63,772 bases of DNA, taken from positions 1 to 63,772 of the forward strand of contig CAJFMB010000004.1 in assembly GCA_904390925.1 (NCBI GenBank), given 5' to 3'. Every line of letters starts with the position of its first letter. Positions within the stretch are counted from its first letter, which is position 1. This stretch comes from an uncultured Subdoligranulum sp. (GTDB lineage Bacteria; Bacillota; Clostridia; Oscillospirales; Ruminococcaceae). The position numbers and the translations under genes are program-made. The notes beneath the pieces are model-generated. The model saw nothing but the letters and a program-made list of their open reading frames with translations. It was not told where the DNA came from and did no database searches. Of the stretch, positions 40,675-49,719 are shown one piece after another.

Positions 40675-42921
40675 ATGTCGATTGTTTTTCACGAGCAGAG
40701 CAAAACCTTCCACCTGTACAATCAGGACATCAGCTATATTATCAAGATCCTGCCCAGCGGGCATCTGGGCCAGCTGTACTGCGGCAAGGCCATCCATGAC
40801 CGGCCGGATTTCGACCGCCTGTTTGAGACCTGCCCCCGGTCGATGTCGGTCTGCTATTTTGAGGATGACCCGGCCTATTCGCTGGAACACATCAAGCAGG
40901 AATATGCCACCTGTGGCACCGGTGACATGCATCTGCCGGCGTTGGATGCCTGCACCCCGGACAGCAGCCGCCTGCTGGACCTGCATTACCAGGGCCATGC
41001 TGTCACCCCCGGCAAGCCGGTGCTGAACGGCCTGCCCGCCACCTACACCGAGCAGGACGACGAGGCCGAGACCCTGTCTGTCCGGCTGGCCGACCCGCTG
41101 GCCGGCGTGACGGTGACGCTGTTTTACACCATCTTTGCCCAATATCCCGCCATCGCCCGCCATGCCGAGATCGGTTACACCGGCCAGGGCACCCTGCGGC
41201 TGGACCGGGCCATGAGCCTCTGCCTGGACTTGCCCGACATGGACTACGAGATGGTGGAGCTGACCGGCGCCTGGGCCCGGGAACGCCATGTGGTCGCCCG
41301 GCCGCTGGCCCAGGGGGTACAGGCGGTCTATTCGCTGCGGGGCTGCTCCAGCCACCATTTCAACCCCTTCCTGGCCCTCAAGCGCCCCGACACCACCGAG
41401 CTTTCCGGCGAGGTGTACGGCTTCAGCCTGGTGTACAGCGGCAATTTCCTGGCCCAGGCGGACGTGGACCCCTACCATGTGACACGGGTGACCATGGGCA
41501 TCCATCCCCAGAATTTCCACTGGAAGCTGGCGGCAGGGGAGACCTTCACCACCCCCGAGGCGGTGCTGGTTTACAGTGACCGGGGCCTCAACGGCATGTC
41601 CCAGACCTTCCACCAGCTCTACCGCACCCGGCTGGCCCGGGGCGTCTGGCGGGACAAGGTCCGGCCGATCCTGGTGAACAACTGGGAAGCCACCTACTTT
41701 GATTTTGACGAGGACAAGCTGCTGGGCCTGGCTGCCGAGGCCAAAAAGTTGGGCATCGAGCTGTTTGTGCTGGATGACGGCTGGTTCACCAACCGCAACG
41801 ACGACCACGGCGGTCTGGGCGACTGGGAGGTCAACACCGCCAAGCTGCCCGACGGACTGAAAGGCTTTGGCGAAAAGCTCAACGCCATGGGCATGCAGTT
41901 CGGGTTGTGGATCGAGCCGGAAATGGTCAACCCCGGCACCCGGATGTGGCAGGAGCATCCCGACTGGGTGCTGCACCAGCCGGGCCGCCGTCCCCAGCCG
42001 GGCCGCAACCAGTATGTGCTGGACTATTCCAATCCGGCGGTGGTGGAGCATCTCTACCATCATTTTGAGGCGCTGTTTGACGGGGTGCCGCTGCGCTACA
42101 TCAAGTGGGACATGAACCGCAGCATCAGCGATGCCTTCTCCTGCGCGGCAAATCCCGACACCCAGGGCGAGGTGCTGCACCGGTATATCCTGGGCGTCTA
42201 CCGGCTGTACCAGCTGCTGACCGACCGGTTCCCGCAGATTCTGTTTGAGTCCTGTGCCTCCGGCGGTGCCCGTTTTGACCCGGGCATGCTCTACTATGCG
42301 CCCCAGTGCTGGACCAGCGACGACACCGACGCGGTGGAGCGGCTGAAAATCCAGTACGGTACCAGCTTTGTCTACCCGGTGTCCAGCATGGGCGCCCATG
42401 TGGCGGCGGTGCCCAACCATCAGGTCAAGCGGGTCACCTCGCTGACCATGCGGGCCAATGTGGCGATTTTCGGTGCCTTTGGCTACGAGCTGGACCTGAC
42501 CAGGCTGGGGGACCACGGGCAGGAACTGGTGACCCGGCAGGTGGAGTTTGTCAAACAGCACCGGCAGCTGCTGCAGTTTGGCACCTTCTGGCGGCTGAAA
42601 AGCCCCTTTGCCGGCAACGAGACCGCCTGGATGACGGTTTCCCCTGACCGGCAGCATGCCATTCTGGCAGATTACCGCGTCCTGCAGGAGGTCAATGTGG
42701 GCTACCGGCGGCTGAAACTGGCGGGGCTGGACCCGGATACCCTTTACCGGGTTACCCCGCTGGGCAGCGGTATGGCGGTGTGCGGCCCCGTGCAGGAGGC
42801 CTTCGGTGATGAACTGATGCACGCCGGCCTTGTGACCAGCGACGGAAGCTGCGGCGAAAACAAGTCCGACGAGGGGGATTTCCTCAGCCGTCTGTACCTG
42901 GTGGACGCTTTGCCCCAATAA
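40675..42921 (+). CDS. GH36 alpha-galactosidase
   Basis: A 748-residue cytoplasmic GH36 enzyme that removes alpha-1,6-galactose from raffinose, stachyose or melibiose. Family marks are PILVNNWEATYFDFDE near 325, LFVLDDGWFTNR near 360, the nucleophile in IKWDMNRSISDAF near 476, CASGGARFDPGMLYY near 530, and the acid/base in WTSDDTDAVERLKIQYG near 545. It has no visible promoter of consensus quality and lies 98 bp after the GH32 gene, separated by a strong terminator. It may depend on read-through or on a weak promoter within 40636-40674. Raffinose would yield galactose plus sucrose, linking it to the upstream genes. Confidence 0.94.
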   Translation: MSIVFHEQSKTFHLYNQDISYIIKILPSGHLGQLYCGKAIHDRPDFDRLFETCPRSMSVCYFEDDPAYSLEHIKQEYATCGTGDMHLPALDACTPDSSRLLDLHYQGHAVTPGKPVLNGLPATYTEQDDEAETLSVRLADPLAGVTVTLFYTIFAQYPAIARHAEIGYTGQGTLRLDRAMSLCLDLPDMDYEMVELTGAWARERHVVARPLAQGVQAVYSLRGCSSHHFNPFLALKRPDTTELSGEVYGFSLVYSGNFLAQADVDPYHVTRVTMGIHPQNFHWKLAAGETFTTPEAVLVYSDRGLNGMSQTFHQLYRTRLARGVWRDKVRPILVNNWEATYFDFDEDKLLGLAAEAKKLGIELFVLDDGWFTNRNDDHGGLGDWEVNTAKLPDGLKGFGEKLNAMGMQFGLWIEPEMVNPGTRMWQEHPDWVLHQPGRRPQPGRNQYVLDYSNPAVVEHLYHHFEALFDGVPLRYIKWDMNRSISDAFSCAANPDTQGEVLHRYILGVYRLYQLLTDRFPQILFESCASGGARFDPGMLYYAPQCWTSDDTDAVERLKIQYGTSFVYPVSSMGAHVAAVPNHQVKRVTSLTMRANVAIFGAFGYELDLTRLGDHGQELVTRQVEFVKQHRQLLQFGTFWRLKSPFAGNETAWMTVSPDRQHAILADYRVLQEVNVGYRRLKLAGLDPDTLYRVTPLGSGMAVCGPVQEAFGDELMHAGLVTSDGSCGENKSDEGDFLSRLYLVDALPQ

Positions 42922-43022
42922 AATGCACCGACCTGTCGGGCACAAAATCTGTACAAAACAGACGAAAATAGAAAAATCAGTTCAGAAATACTTTTGCAAA
43001 TTAATAAATTATGAAGAAAGTA

Positions 43023-43051
43023 TTGACAAACTGTTACAAAGAGCCTAACAT
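43023..43051 (+). promoter_or_regulatory. Predicted promoter of the T-box-controlled cstA gene
   Basis: Consensus TTGACA (43023-43028), 17-bp spacer, TAACAT (43046-43051). Transcription would start near 43058 and give a leader of more than 400 nt. Confidence 0.75.
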
Positions 43052-43057
43052 ATAGCC

Positions 43058-43396
43058 ACATCGTCCAAATGCAGGGAACGGGACAAGGTCCGCAGTCCAC
43101 CGGTTTGCAGAAAGCCGTCGGTTTGTGAAAGACGGCAGCCAGGCGCCGCGGAGCATCACCCGCAAGCAGTTTGGGGGAACCCGCGGCAATGTGCGGACCG
43201 CGGCAGTATCCCGGACCGGCAGCCCACCGTTATCGGGGCGCGCAGTAGCTTTTGCAGGCCGCTGCGGCAGAGTGGCCGGTTACCGGCGGGAGCGTTTCTC
43301 CCGGCGGACCGACAATTGAAGTGGTATCGCGGAGGTGTGAACAGGCCTTCGTCTTCAGCAGTTCTCAAAGACTGCCCGGAGACGAAGGCCTGTTTT
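43058..43396 (+). ncRNA. T-box riboswitch leader upstream of cstA
   Basis: The leader holds the hallmark T-box sequence AAGTGGTATCGCGG (43319-43332; consensus AGGGTGGNACCGCG). It is followed by GGCCTTCGTCT and an intrinsic terminator (43341-43396). A Stem I-like region is visible at 43079-43162. Its apical hairpin GCCGTC / GACGGC carries a GGTTTGTGAAA loop, resembling the conserved distal loop. Lower helices are TCCGC / GCGGA and CGGG / CCCG. The TGGT bulge would pair with a tRNA ending ACCA. An ATC triplet lies in the internal loop 43153-43158, but I cannot fix the specifier codon. Confidence 0.8.
43341..43396 (+). terminator. T-box-regulated intrinsic terminator
   Basis: ACAGGCCTTCGTCT (43341-43354) pairs with AGACGAAGGCCTGT (43380-43393), followed by TTTGGTTTT. 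The 5' arm contains the CCTTCGTC element that would otherwise pair in the antiterminator with the T-box sequence. Confidence 0.85.
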
Positions 43397-43472
43397 GGTT
43401 TTGCTTTCTGCAGGCGGACGGGAAATCCAAGGGAGGGCATGGGAGCCTTCCCGCGAAAGAGGGAAAAGAAAG

Positions 43473-45188
43473 ATGAATACACTCGTGATCGTGCTGATCG
43501 CAGCGGTCTGTCTGGCCGCTGCCTATGCGCTGTACGGACGCTGGCTGGCAAAAACCTGGGGCATTGATCCCAAGGCCGCTACCCCGGCCCACCGGCTGCA
43601 GGACGGCAAGGACTATGTCCCCACCGACGGCTGGACGGTGTTCAGCCATCAGTTTTCTTCCATCGCCGGTGCCGGCCCTGTCACCGGCGCCATCCAGGCC
43701 GCGGCTTTCGGCTGGCTGCCGGTGCTGCTGTGGATTCTCGTCGGCGGCATCTTCTTCGGTGCTGTCACCGACTTCGGCGCCCTGTACGCCAGTGTCAAGA
43801 ATGACGGCAAATCCATGGGCCTGCTGATTGAAAAGTACATCGGCAAGTTCGGCCGCAAGGTCTTCCTGCTGTTCTGCTGGCTGTTCACTTTGCTGGTCAT
43901 CGCCGCCTTCGCCGACATGGTGGCCGGCACCTTCAACGCCTACGAGGTTGTGGACGGCGTCAGCCAGCTGTCTGCCTCCGCCACCACCAACGGCGCTGCC
44001 GGCTGCATCTCGCTGTTCTTCATCGTCTTTGCCATGCTGCTGGGCCTGTTCCAGAAAAAGTTCCACTTCACCGGCTGGAAAGAGATTGTTGCCGGCCTGG
44101 TCTGCACCGTGGCGGCTCTGGCACTGGGCATGCTGCTGCCCATCACCATGGGCAAGGATGCCTGGCTGTACGCCACCTTCATCTACATCTTCTTCGCCGC
44201 AACGCTGCCCATGTGGCTGCTCAAACAGCCCCGTGACTTCATGACCACCTTCATGTTCATCGGCATGATCGCCGGCGCCGTGCTGGGCCTGCTGGTGAAG
44301 CACCCCACCATGAACCTGCCCGTCTACACCGGCTTTGAAAATGCAAGCCTGGGCACCTTGTTCCCCATCCTGTTCGTCACCGTGGCCTGCGGCGCTGTTT
44401 CCGGCTTCCACAGCCTGGTTTCCTCCGGCACCTCCTCCAAGACCATCGACAATGAAAAGGATATGCCCAAGGTCGGCTACGGCGCCATGGTCACCGAGAG
44501 CCTGCTGGCTGTCCTGGCCCTCTGCGTGGCCGGTGCCGCTGCCGCAGCGGACGGCACCCCTGCCGCCGGCACTCCCTTCCAGATCTTCTCCAGCGGCGTT
44601 GCCGGTTTCTTTGAAATGTTCGGCGTGCCCGTCTACGTGGCCCAGTGCTTCATGACCATGTGCGTTTCGGCTCTGGCCCTGACCAGTCTGGACGCCGTGG
44701 CGCGGATCGGCCGTATGAGCTTCCAGGAGCTGTTCTCGGTGGATGACATGCAGCACGCCGAGGGTTGGCGCAAACTGCTGTGCAACACCTGGTTCTCCAC
44801 CATTGTCACCCTGGTCTGCGGCTTTGTGCTGGCCAAGATCGGCTATACCAACATCTGGCCGCTGTTCGGTTCCGCCAACCAGCTGCTCAGCGCTCTGGTC
44901 CTTGCCACCCTGTGTGTCTTTATGAAGGTCACCGGCCGCAACAACAAGATGCTGTTCCCGCCGCTGATCATCATGCTCTGCGTCACCTTCACCGCTCTGG
45001 TCCAGCGGCTGATCGCCCTGGTCCAGGCAGTGGCCGCCGGCAGCGCCACCTTCTGGGTGGAGGGCCTGCAGCTGATCATCGCCGTGCTGCTGATCGCTCT
45101 GGGCCTGACCATCGTGGTCAGCTCGGTGAAAGCCTACCTCACCTCCCGCAAAAATGCCGAGAAGGAAGAGGCAGAAGTCAAGGCATAA
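43473..45188 (+). CDS. cstA: CstA-family carbon starvation / peptide or pyruvate transporter
   Basis: A 571-residue membrane protein with more than ten hydrophobic helices and the CstA signature region DGKDYVPTDGWTVFSHQFSSIAGAGPVTGAIQAA near residues 45-80. GTSSKTIDNEKDMPKVGYGAMVTES near 325 and LTSLDAVARIGRMSFQEL near 405 are also typical. E. coli CstA has been linked to peptide uptake, and a close relative (BtsT) to pyruvate uptake. The T-box leader here implies induction when a particular charged tRNA runs low, which suits an amino-acid or peptide import role. GAGGG lies upstream of the ATG. Confidence 0.92.
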   Translation: MNTLVIVLIAAVCLAAAYALYGRWLAKTWGIDPKAATPAHRLQDGKDYVPTDGWTVFSHQFSSIAGAGPVTGAIQAAAFGWLPVLLWILVGGIFFGAVTDFGALYASVKNDGKSMGLLIEKYIGKFGRKVFLLFCWLFTLLVIAAFADMVAGTFNAYEVVDGVSQLSASATTNGAAGCISLFFIVFAMLLGLFQKKFHFTGWKEIVAGLVCTVAALALGMLLPITMGKDAWLYATFIYIFFAATLPMWLLKQPRDFMTTFMFIGMIAGAVLGLLVKHPTMNLPVYTGFENASLGTLFPILFVTVACGAVSGFHSLVSSGTSSKTIDNEKDMPKVGYGAMVTESLLAVLALCVAGAAAAADGTPAAGTPFQIFSSGVAGFFEMFGVPVYVAQCFMTMCVSALALTSLDAVARIGRMSFQELFSVDDMQHAEGWRKLLCNTWFSTIVTLVCGFVLAKIGYTNIWPLFGSANQLLSALVLATLCVFMKVTGRNNKMLFPPLIIMLCVTFTALVQRLIALVQAVAAGSATFWVEGLQLIIAVLLIALGLTIVVSSVKAYLTSRKNAEKEEAEVKA

Positions 45189-45220
45189 CAGCCTGATCCC
45201 AGGACAAGCAACATAGACAG

Positions 45221-45259
45221 AAAGGAAGGGCCGTCCCGCCGGGACGGCCCTTCCTTTTT
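45221..45259 (+). terminator. Intrinsic terminator after cstA
   Basis: A 16-bp stem AAGGAAGGGCCGTCCC / GGGACGGCCCTTCCTT with a 3-nt loop, followed by TTTT. It lies between convergent cstA and prfC. Confidence 0.92.
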
Positions 45260-45291
45260 ATGGTGTTTGCTCTGAACAGGGAACCGGCCCA

Positions 45292-46905
45292 TCAGAAGGT
45301 CAGGTTGCCGAATTCCGAAAGCTTCAATGCTTCGTTGTGCTGGGTGGCCCAGTCGATGCTCCAGGGGCTGGCGAAGAGCAGCAGGCGGTTGCCCTTCAGG
45401 TCCTCGATGCAGCGGGTGTCGCTGGTGATGTCCAGATCTTTGGGGTCCAGCTCATCCGGCGAGTTGAGAATCCAGCGGATATACTCGTAAGGCAGCGTCT
45501 GCATGCGGATGTCCACGTTGTACTCGTTTTTCAGGCGGTACTCCAGCACTTCCAGCTGCAGCACACCGACCACGCCGACGATGACTTCCTCCATGCCGGC
45601 GCCCAGGTCGCGGAAAATCTGGATGGCGCCTTCCTGGGCAATCTGCTCCATACCCTTGACGAACTGCTTGCGCTTCATGGTGTCCACCTGGGTCACCCGG
45701 GCAAAATGCTCGGGGGCAAAGGTGGGAATGCCGGCAAACTGCACATGCTGCTTGCCGGTGCACAGCGTGTCGCCGATGGAGAAGATACCCGGGTCAAACA
45801 GGCCGATGATGTCGCCGGCATAGGCCTCGTCCACAATGGCGCGGTCGTCGGCCATCAGGCTGGTGCCGGTGGCCAGTTTGATGTTCTTGCCCTCCTGGAC
45901 GTGGTAGGCTTCCATGCCGCGCTCAAACTTGCCGGAGCAGATACGCAGGAAAGCAATGCGGTCCCGGTGGTTCTTGTTCATGTTGGCCTGGATCTTGAAG
46001 ATGAAGCCGGAAAACTCCTCCCGGCAGGGGTCCACCAGTTCGCCGCTCAGCGAATCGGGACGGGCCAGCGGGGTGGGGGTCAGCCGCAGAAAGTCCTTCA
46101 GGAAGGGCTCCACACCGAAGTTGGTCAGCGCCGAACCGAAGAACACCGGCGACAGGGTACCGTTCTGCACAGCCTCCAGGTCAAACTCCTCGGCGGCGCC
46201 GTCCAGCAGCTCAATGTCGTCGGCCAGCTGGCGGTGGTTGTCAGCGCCGATCAGCTCGTCCAGTTTCGGATCGCCCAGCTCGGCGGCAATCTCGTCCACC
46301 ATCTTGACGCCGTTGGCGCGGCCGTCGCCTTCAAAGGCCAGGACCCGGCGGCTGCCGCGGTCATAGACGCCCTTGAACCGCTTGCCGCAGCCGATGGGCC
46401 AGTTCATCGGGTAGGTCTTGATGCCGAGAATCTCCTCGATGTTCTCCATCAGGTCAAAGGGGTCCCGGGCTTCCCGGTCCATCTTGTTGATGAAGGTGAA
46501 GATGGGAATGTGGCGCAGGGTGCAGACCTTGAACAGCTTGATGGTCTGGGCCTCAACGCCCTTGGCGGCGTCGATGACCATGACCGCCGAGTCGGCAGCC
46601 ATCAGGGTGCGGTAGGTATCCTCGCTGAAATCCTGGTGTCCCGGTGTGTCCAGAATGTTGATGCACTTGCCGTCATAGTGGAACTGCAGCACCGACGAGG
46701 TGACACTGATGCCGCGCTGCTTTTCAATGTCCATCCAGTCGGACACGGCGTGACGGGCGCTCTGTTTGCCCTTGACCGAACCGGCGGTCTGGATGGCTCC
46801 CCCGTAAAGCAGCAGCTTTTCCGTCAGGGTGGTTTTGCCGGCGTCGGGGTGCGAGATGATCGCAAATGTGCGCCGGCTTTCAATTTCTTCGCGCATGCTT
46901 GCCAT
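45292..46905 (-). CDS. prfC: Peptide chain release factor 3
   Basis: Translational GTPase that recycles RF1/RF2 from the ribosome after peptide release. The 537 residues carry G1 ISHPDAGKTTLTEKL near 17, G2 QRGISVTSSVLQF, G3 DTPGHQDFSEDTYRTL near 90 and G4 FINKMDREARDP near 145. The RF3-typical FSGFIFKIQANMNKNHRDRIAFLR occurs in domain II and PFLKDFLRLTP before it. AAGGAGAG lies about 11 nt upstream of the first of two close ATGs. The promoter is at 47067-47095, leaving a GC-rich leader of about 150 nt. Confidence 0.95.
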   Translation of the reverse strand: MASMREEIESRRTFAIISHPDAGKTTLTEKLLLYGGAIQTAGSVKGKQSARHAVSDWMDIEKQRGISVTSSVLQFHYDGKCINILDTPGHQDFSEDTYRTLMAADSAVMVIDAAKGVEAQTIKLFKVCTLRHIPIFTFINKMDREARDPFDLMENIEEILGIKTYPMNWPIGCGKRFKGVYDRGSRRVLAFEGDGRANGVKMVDEIAAELGDPKLDELIGADNHRQLADDIELLDGAAEEFDLEAVQNGTLSPVFFGSALTNFGVEPFLKDFLRLTPTPLARPDSLSGELVDPCREEFSGFIFKIQANMNKNHRDRIAFLRICSGKFERGMEAYHVQEGKNIKLATGTSLMADDRAIVDEAYAGDIIGLFDPGIFSIGDTLCTGKQHVQFAGIPTFAPEHFARVTQVDTMKRKQFVKGMEQIAQEGAIQIFRDLGAGMEEVIVGVVGVLQLEVLEYRLKNEYNVDIRMQTLPYEYIRWILNSPDELDPKDLDITSDTRCIEDLKGNRLLLFASPWSIDWATQHNEALKLSEFGNLTF

Positions 46906-47157
46906 GGGCTTCTATACTCTCCTTACTCATTCGGCGGGCGGCACAGGGCACGGCCCGCGGTCGGGTGTCCGGCAACGACTTCAGGCAGACGGTTAAGGCT
47001 GCATACCCGGCGACACTCCTCTCCTGGCACAAGCCCCGGATGGGGCGCAAAATCACATACCTATTTACTATACACGGTTTTGCGCCGGAATGCAACGCCC
47101 TTCGGTGCTGCCGGTCCACCTGATGTTGTAAAAATATGGCGACGGAGGGTGCAAACC
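46906..47157. other. Divergent intergenic region between prfC and the PAP2 gene
   Basis: It contains the prfC promoter and a roughly 150-nt prfC leader that is rich in inverted repeats such as CCGGGGC and CCGGACACCCG. No coding frame is supported, and I could not match it to a known riboswitch class. Confidence 0.5.
47067..47095 (-). promoter_or_regulatory. Predicted promoter of prfC
   Basis: Minus strand TTGCAT (47090-47095), 17-bp spacer, TATAGT (47067-47072). Confidence 0.65.
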
Positions 47158-47186
47158 TTGACGGATGCCCTCACCCTGCCTATAAT
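47158..47186 (+). promoter_or_regulatory. Predicted promoter of the PAP2 gene
   Basis: TTGACG (47158-47163), 17-bp spacer, consensus TATAAT (47181-47186). It gives a leader of about 230 nt. Confidence 0.72.
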
Positions 47187-47192
47187 GGGTTA

Positions 47193-47425
47193 CAAGCAAT
47201 CCGGCGGCAAATGAAAAATTTCTTCGGATTGCAAAATCTGCGCTGTCTGGTTCGTCTATATGGTCAGAGTCCTTTCCAAACGCAAGGCGCAGGGGCCGTA
47301 TACCGGCCGCAGACCAAATATCTGACCTGCCTTTTGCACCGGAATCGGAAAAGGACGCAAAACAGTATGGCGGATGCCGGATCGATTCCCTAATCGGTCC
47401 GGCCCAAAACAAAGGAGCTTGTCCC
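47193..47425 (+). promoter_or_regulatory. Long structured 5' leader of the PAP2 gene
   Basis: Hairpins are visible: GCAATCCG with CGGATTGC near 47200-47235, GGCCG with CGGCC near 47293-47310, and GCCGGATCGATT with AATCGGTCCGGC (47376-47403) just before the ribosome binding site AAAGGAG. No T-run terminator is present. The function is unknown; translational control is possible. Confidence 0.4.
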
Positions 47426-48115
47426 ATGATTACCTGGTGTAAGCGTCACCCGATTCAGTTCATGACGCTGTATCTGGTGTTTTACTTATCGTTTTTCACC
47501 CTGTTGGAAAAGAACATCGTCCCGCAGGTGATCCTGCACTGTGCGCTGGATGATAAGATCCCCTTCGTCAAGTACGCGATCATTCCTTATTATATGTGGT
47601 TCGTCTGGATTGTCGGCACCCTGTTCTGGCAGCTTTACCGGGCCCCCAAGCAGGAATTCTGGCGGCTTTGCCTGCCGCTGTTTGCCGGCATGACCCTGTC
47701 GCTGATGTTCTGTGCGGTGGTTCCCAACGGCGTCAATCTGCGCCCCGCCGCCATCCAGGGCAACGACATCTTCACCCAGCTGGTGCGCGGGCTCTGGAGC
47801 GCCGACACCTCCACCAACGTCTGCCCCTCCATCCATGTCTTCAACTCGATCACGCTGGACCTGGCCTTTCAGCGCAGCAGCCTGCTGCATGGCCGCCGCG
47901 GTCAGGTGGTACGCTGGGCAGCCCATCTTTTGGATGTGGCGGTGGTCCTTTCCACCATGATGCTGAAACAGCACTCGGTGATTGATGTGGTCTGCGGCAT
48001 TCTGCTGGCGGTGGCGCTGGACCGTGTGGCGTCGGTGGTGGCTGCCCGTCTGGGCCGCCGTCCTGTGGGCCTGTCGGCTGCCGAACGGCCGCATGCCGTG
48101 CTGGAACACGAATAA
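47426..48115 (+). CDS. PAP2-superfamily membrane phosphatase
   Basis: A 229-residue integral membrane protein with about five to six helices and PAP2 phosphatase motifs: the serine/histidine block NVCPSIHVFNS near 133 and the catalytic-histidine block LKQHSVIDVVCGI near 190. Motif 1 (KxxxxxxRP) is replaced by a NGVNLRP segment near 105. Such proteins dephosphorylate phosphatidate, undecaprenyl pyrophosphate or inositol lipids; the substrate cannot be deduced. AAAGGAG precedes the ATG. Confidence 0.85.
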   Translation: MITWCKRHPIQFMTLYLVFYLSFFTLLEKNIVPQVILHCALDDKIPFVKYAIIPYYMWFVWIVGTLFWQLYRAPKQEFWRLCLPLFAGMTLSLMFCAVVPNGVNLRPAAIQGNDIFTQLVRGLWSADTSTNVCPSIHVFNSITLDLAFQRSSLLHGRRGQVVRWAAHLLDVAVVLSTMMLKQHSVIDVVCGILLAVALDRVASVVAARLGRRPVGLSAAERPHAVLEHE

Positions 48116-48131
48116 CCGCGCTTTTCTGCAT

Positions 48132-48164
48132 GCCCTTTCTGCTTCTGGCAGGAAGGGCTTTTTT
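48132..48164 (+). terminator. Intrinsic terminator after the PAP2 gene
   Basis: GCCCTTTCTGC / GCAGGAAGGGC with a 5-nt loop, followed by TTTTTT. Confidence 0.9.
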
Positions 48165-48394
48165 GTGGGGAAAAATCCGGGAAACTATCTTTTCGCTGCT
48201 GCAACTTTGTGTTATACTTGTGGATGGAAAATTTGCCGCAGACAGGATTTTTCTGCCGGAAATGTTGCGCCGGCAACGGCGGGCTGATTGCCTGCCGTAG
48301 TATACTGTCGGGTGGAAATTGACCGGCAGAAACTTGTCTGTCGCTCAGCCGCGGGGAGGTTGGATCCCCGCCATTATAGGGAGGTTACCGTTTT

Positions 48395-49606
48395 ATGCAC
48401 TGCACGCATCTGATTGCCGCCGACACCTGGTATGTGGGCGCCAGCGACCGCCGTCTGGCCAAGTTTGAAAATCTGTTCCCCATTCCGCGGGGCGTTTCCT
48501 ACAACTCTTACCTGATCCTCGACGAAAAGACTGCCCTGCTGGACACCGCCGATGCCAGCGTGGCGGGTCAGTTCCTGGAAAACGTTACCTATGCGCTGGG
48601 CGGCCGCAAGCTGGATTACCTGATTGTGGACCACATGGAGCCGGACCATGCCGCCACCATCGCCGAGGTGCTGCTGCGCTGGCCTGAGGCCCAGATCGTC
48701 TGCAACGCCAAGACGGTGCCGATGCTCAAGGCTTACTATCCCGCCCGTGCCGGCAAGATGGACGAGGCCCTGCTGGTCAAGGAAGGCGACGTGCTCAGCC
48801 TGGGCAGCCATGAGCTGACCTTTGTCATGGCGCCCATGGTCCACTGGCCGGAAGTCATGTTCACCTACGACACGACCACCAAGGTCCTGTTCTCCGCCGA
48901 CGCCTTCGGTACCTTCGGCGCACTGGACAGCAACATTTTTGCCGACCAGGTGGATTTTGCCCGCGACTGGCTGGATGATGCCCGCCGTTACTATGCCAAC
49001 ATTGTGGGCAAGTACGGCACCCAGGTGCAGGCTGTGCTGAAAAAGGCCGCCGGCATTCCCATCGAGGTCATCGCCCCGCTGCATGGTCCCATCTGGCGGG
49101 AGAACCTCGGCTGGTTCCTGGGCAAGTACGACCTGTGGAGCCGCTGGCAGCCGGAGGACAAGGGCGTTGTCATCCTGTACGGCAGCATGTACGGCAACAC
49201 CGCCAACGCTGCCAAGGCACTGGCCGGCTGCCTGGCCGACCGGGGCGTTGAGGACATCGCCGTCCGCGACCTGTCGGTGACCGACGTGAGCGAGGCTGTG
49301 GCCGAGTGCTTCCGTGCCTCCACCATCGTTCTGGCTGCACCCACCTACAATGCCGGCATCTATCTGCCGATGGCCCACCTGCTGGAGGACCTGAAGTGCC
49401 TGGCACTGCAGAACCGCACCTTCGCCCTGATCGAGAACGGCAGCTGGGCCCCCATGTCCGGCAAGCTGATGGCTGAGCGTGTGGGTGAGCTGAAGAACTG
49501 CGCCCTGCTGGATACCCGCCTGACGCTGCGCGGTACGCTGTCCCCGGCACAGTATGCCGACCTGACCGCACTGGCAGACGCTGTGGCTGCCGCCGTCAAG
49601 GCATAA
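48395..49606 (+). CDS. Flavodiiron protein (FprA family A-type flavoprotein)
   Basis: A 403-residue oxygen- or nitric-oxide-reducing enzyme. The N-terminal metallo-beta-lactamase-like domain carries the diiron ligands HMEPDH near residue 82-87, a later histidine in MVHWPE near 150, an aspartate in FSADAFG near 168, and a histidine in APLHGPIWR near 229. The C-terminal flavodoxin domain binds FMN through YGSMYGNTANAA near 265. In anaerobes it detoxifies O2 with electrons from rubredoxin (a rubredoxin gene is at 7494). GGGAGG precedes the ATG. The 230 bp upstream hold no other gene. Confidence 0.94.
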   Translation: MHCTHLIAADTWYVGASDRRLAKFENLFPIPRGVSYNSYLILDEKTALLDTADASVAGQFLENVTYALGGRKLDYLIVDHMEPDHAATIAEVLLRWPEAQIVCNAKTVPMLKAYYPARAGKMDEALLVKEGDVLSLGSHELTFVMAPMVHWPEVMFTYDTTTKVLFSADAFGTFGALDSNIFADQVDFARDWLDDARRYYANIVGKYGTQVQAVLKKAAGIPIEVIAPLHGPIWRENLGWFLGKYDLWSRWQPEDKGVVILYGSMYGNTANAAKALAGCLADRGVEDIAVRDLSVTDVSEAVAECFRASTIVLAAPTYNAGIYLPMAHLLEDLKCLALQNRTFALIENGSWAPMSGKLMAERVGELKNCALLDTRLTLRGTLSPAQYADLTALADAVAAAVKA

Positions 49607-49635
49607 GCTTTCCCAAAACAGAAACAGGATTCCCT

Positions 49636-49671
49636 GCGCTGCGGACCGGTTGCCGGCCGCAGCGCTTTTTT
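49636..49671 (+). terminator. Intrinsic terminator after the flavodiiron gene
   Basis: GCGCTGCGG / CCGCAGCGC stem followed by TTTTTT. Confidence 0.92.
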
Positions 49672-49719
49672 GTGTCCGCTTTCAGGCGGGACAGCAGACC
49701 GCAGGACTGGCAAGACCTA

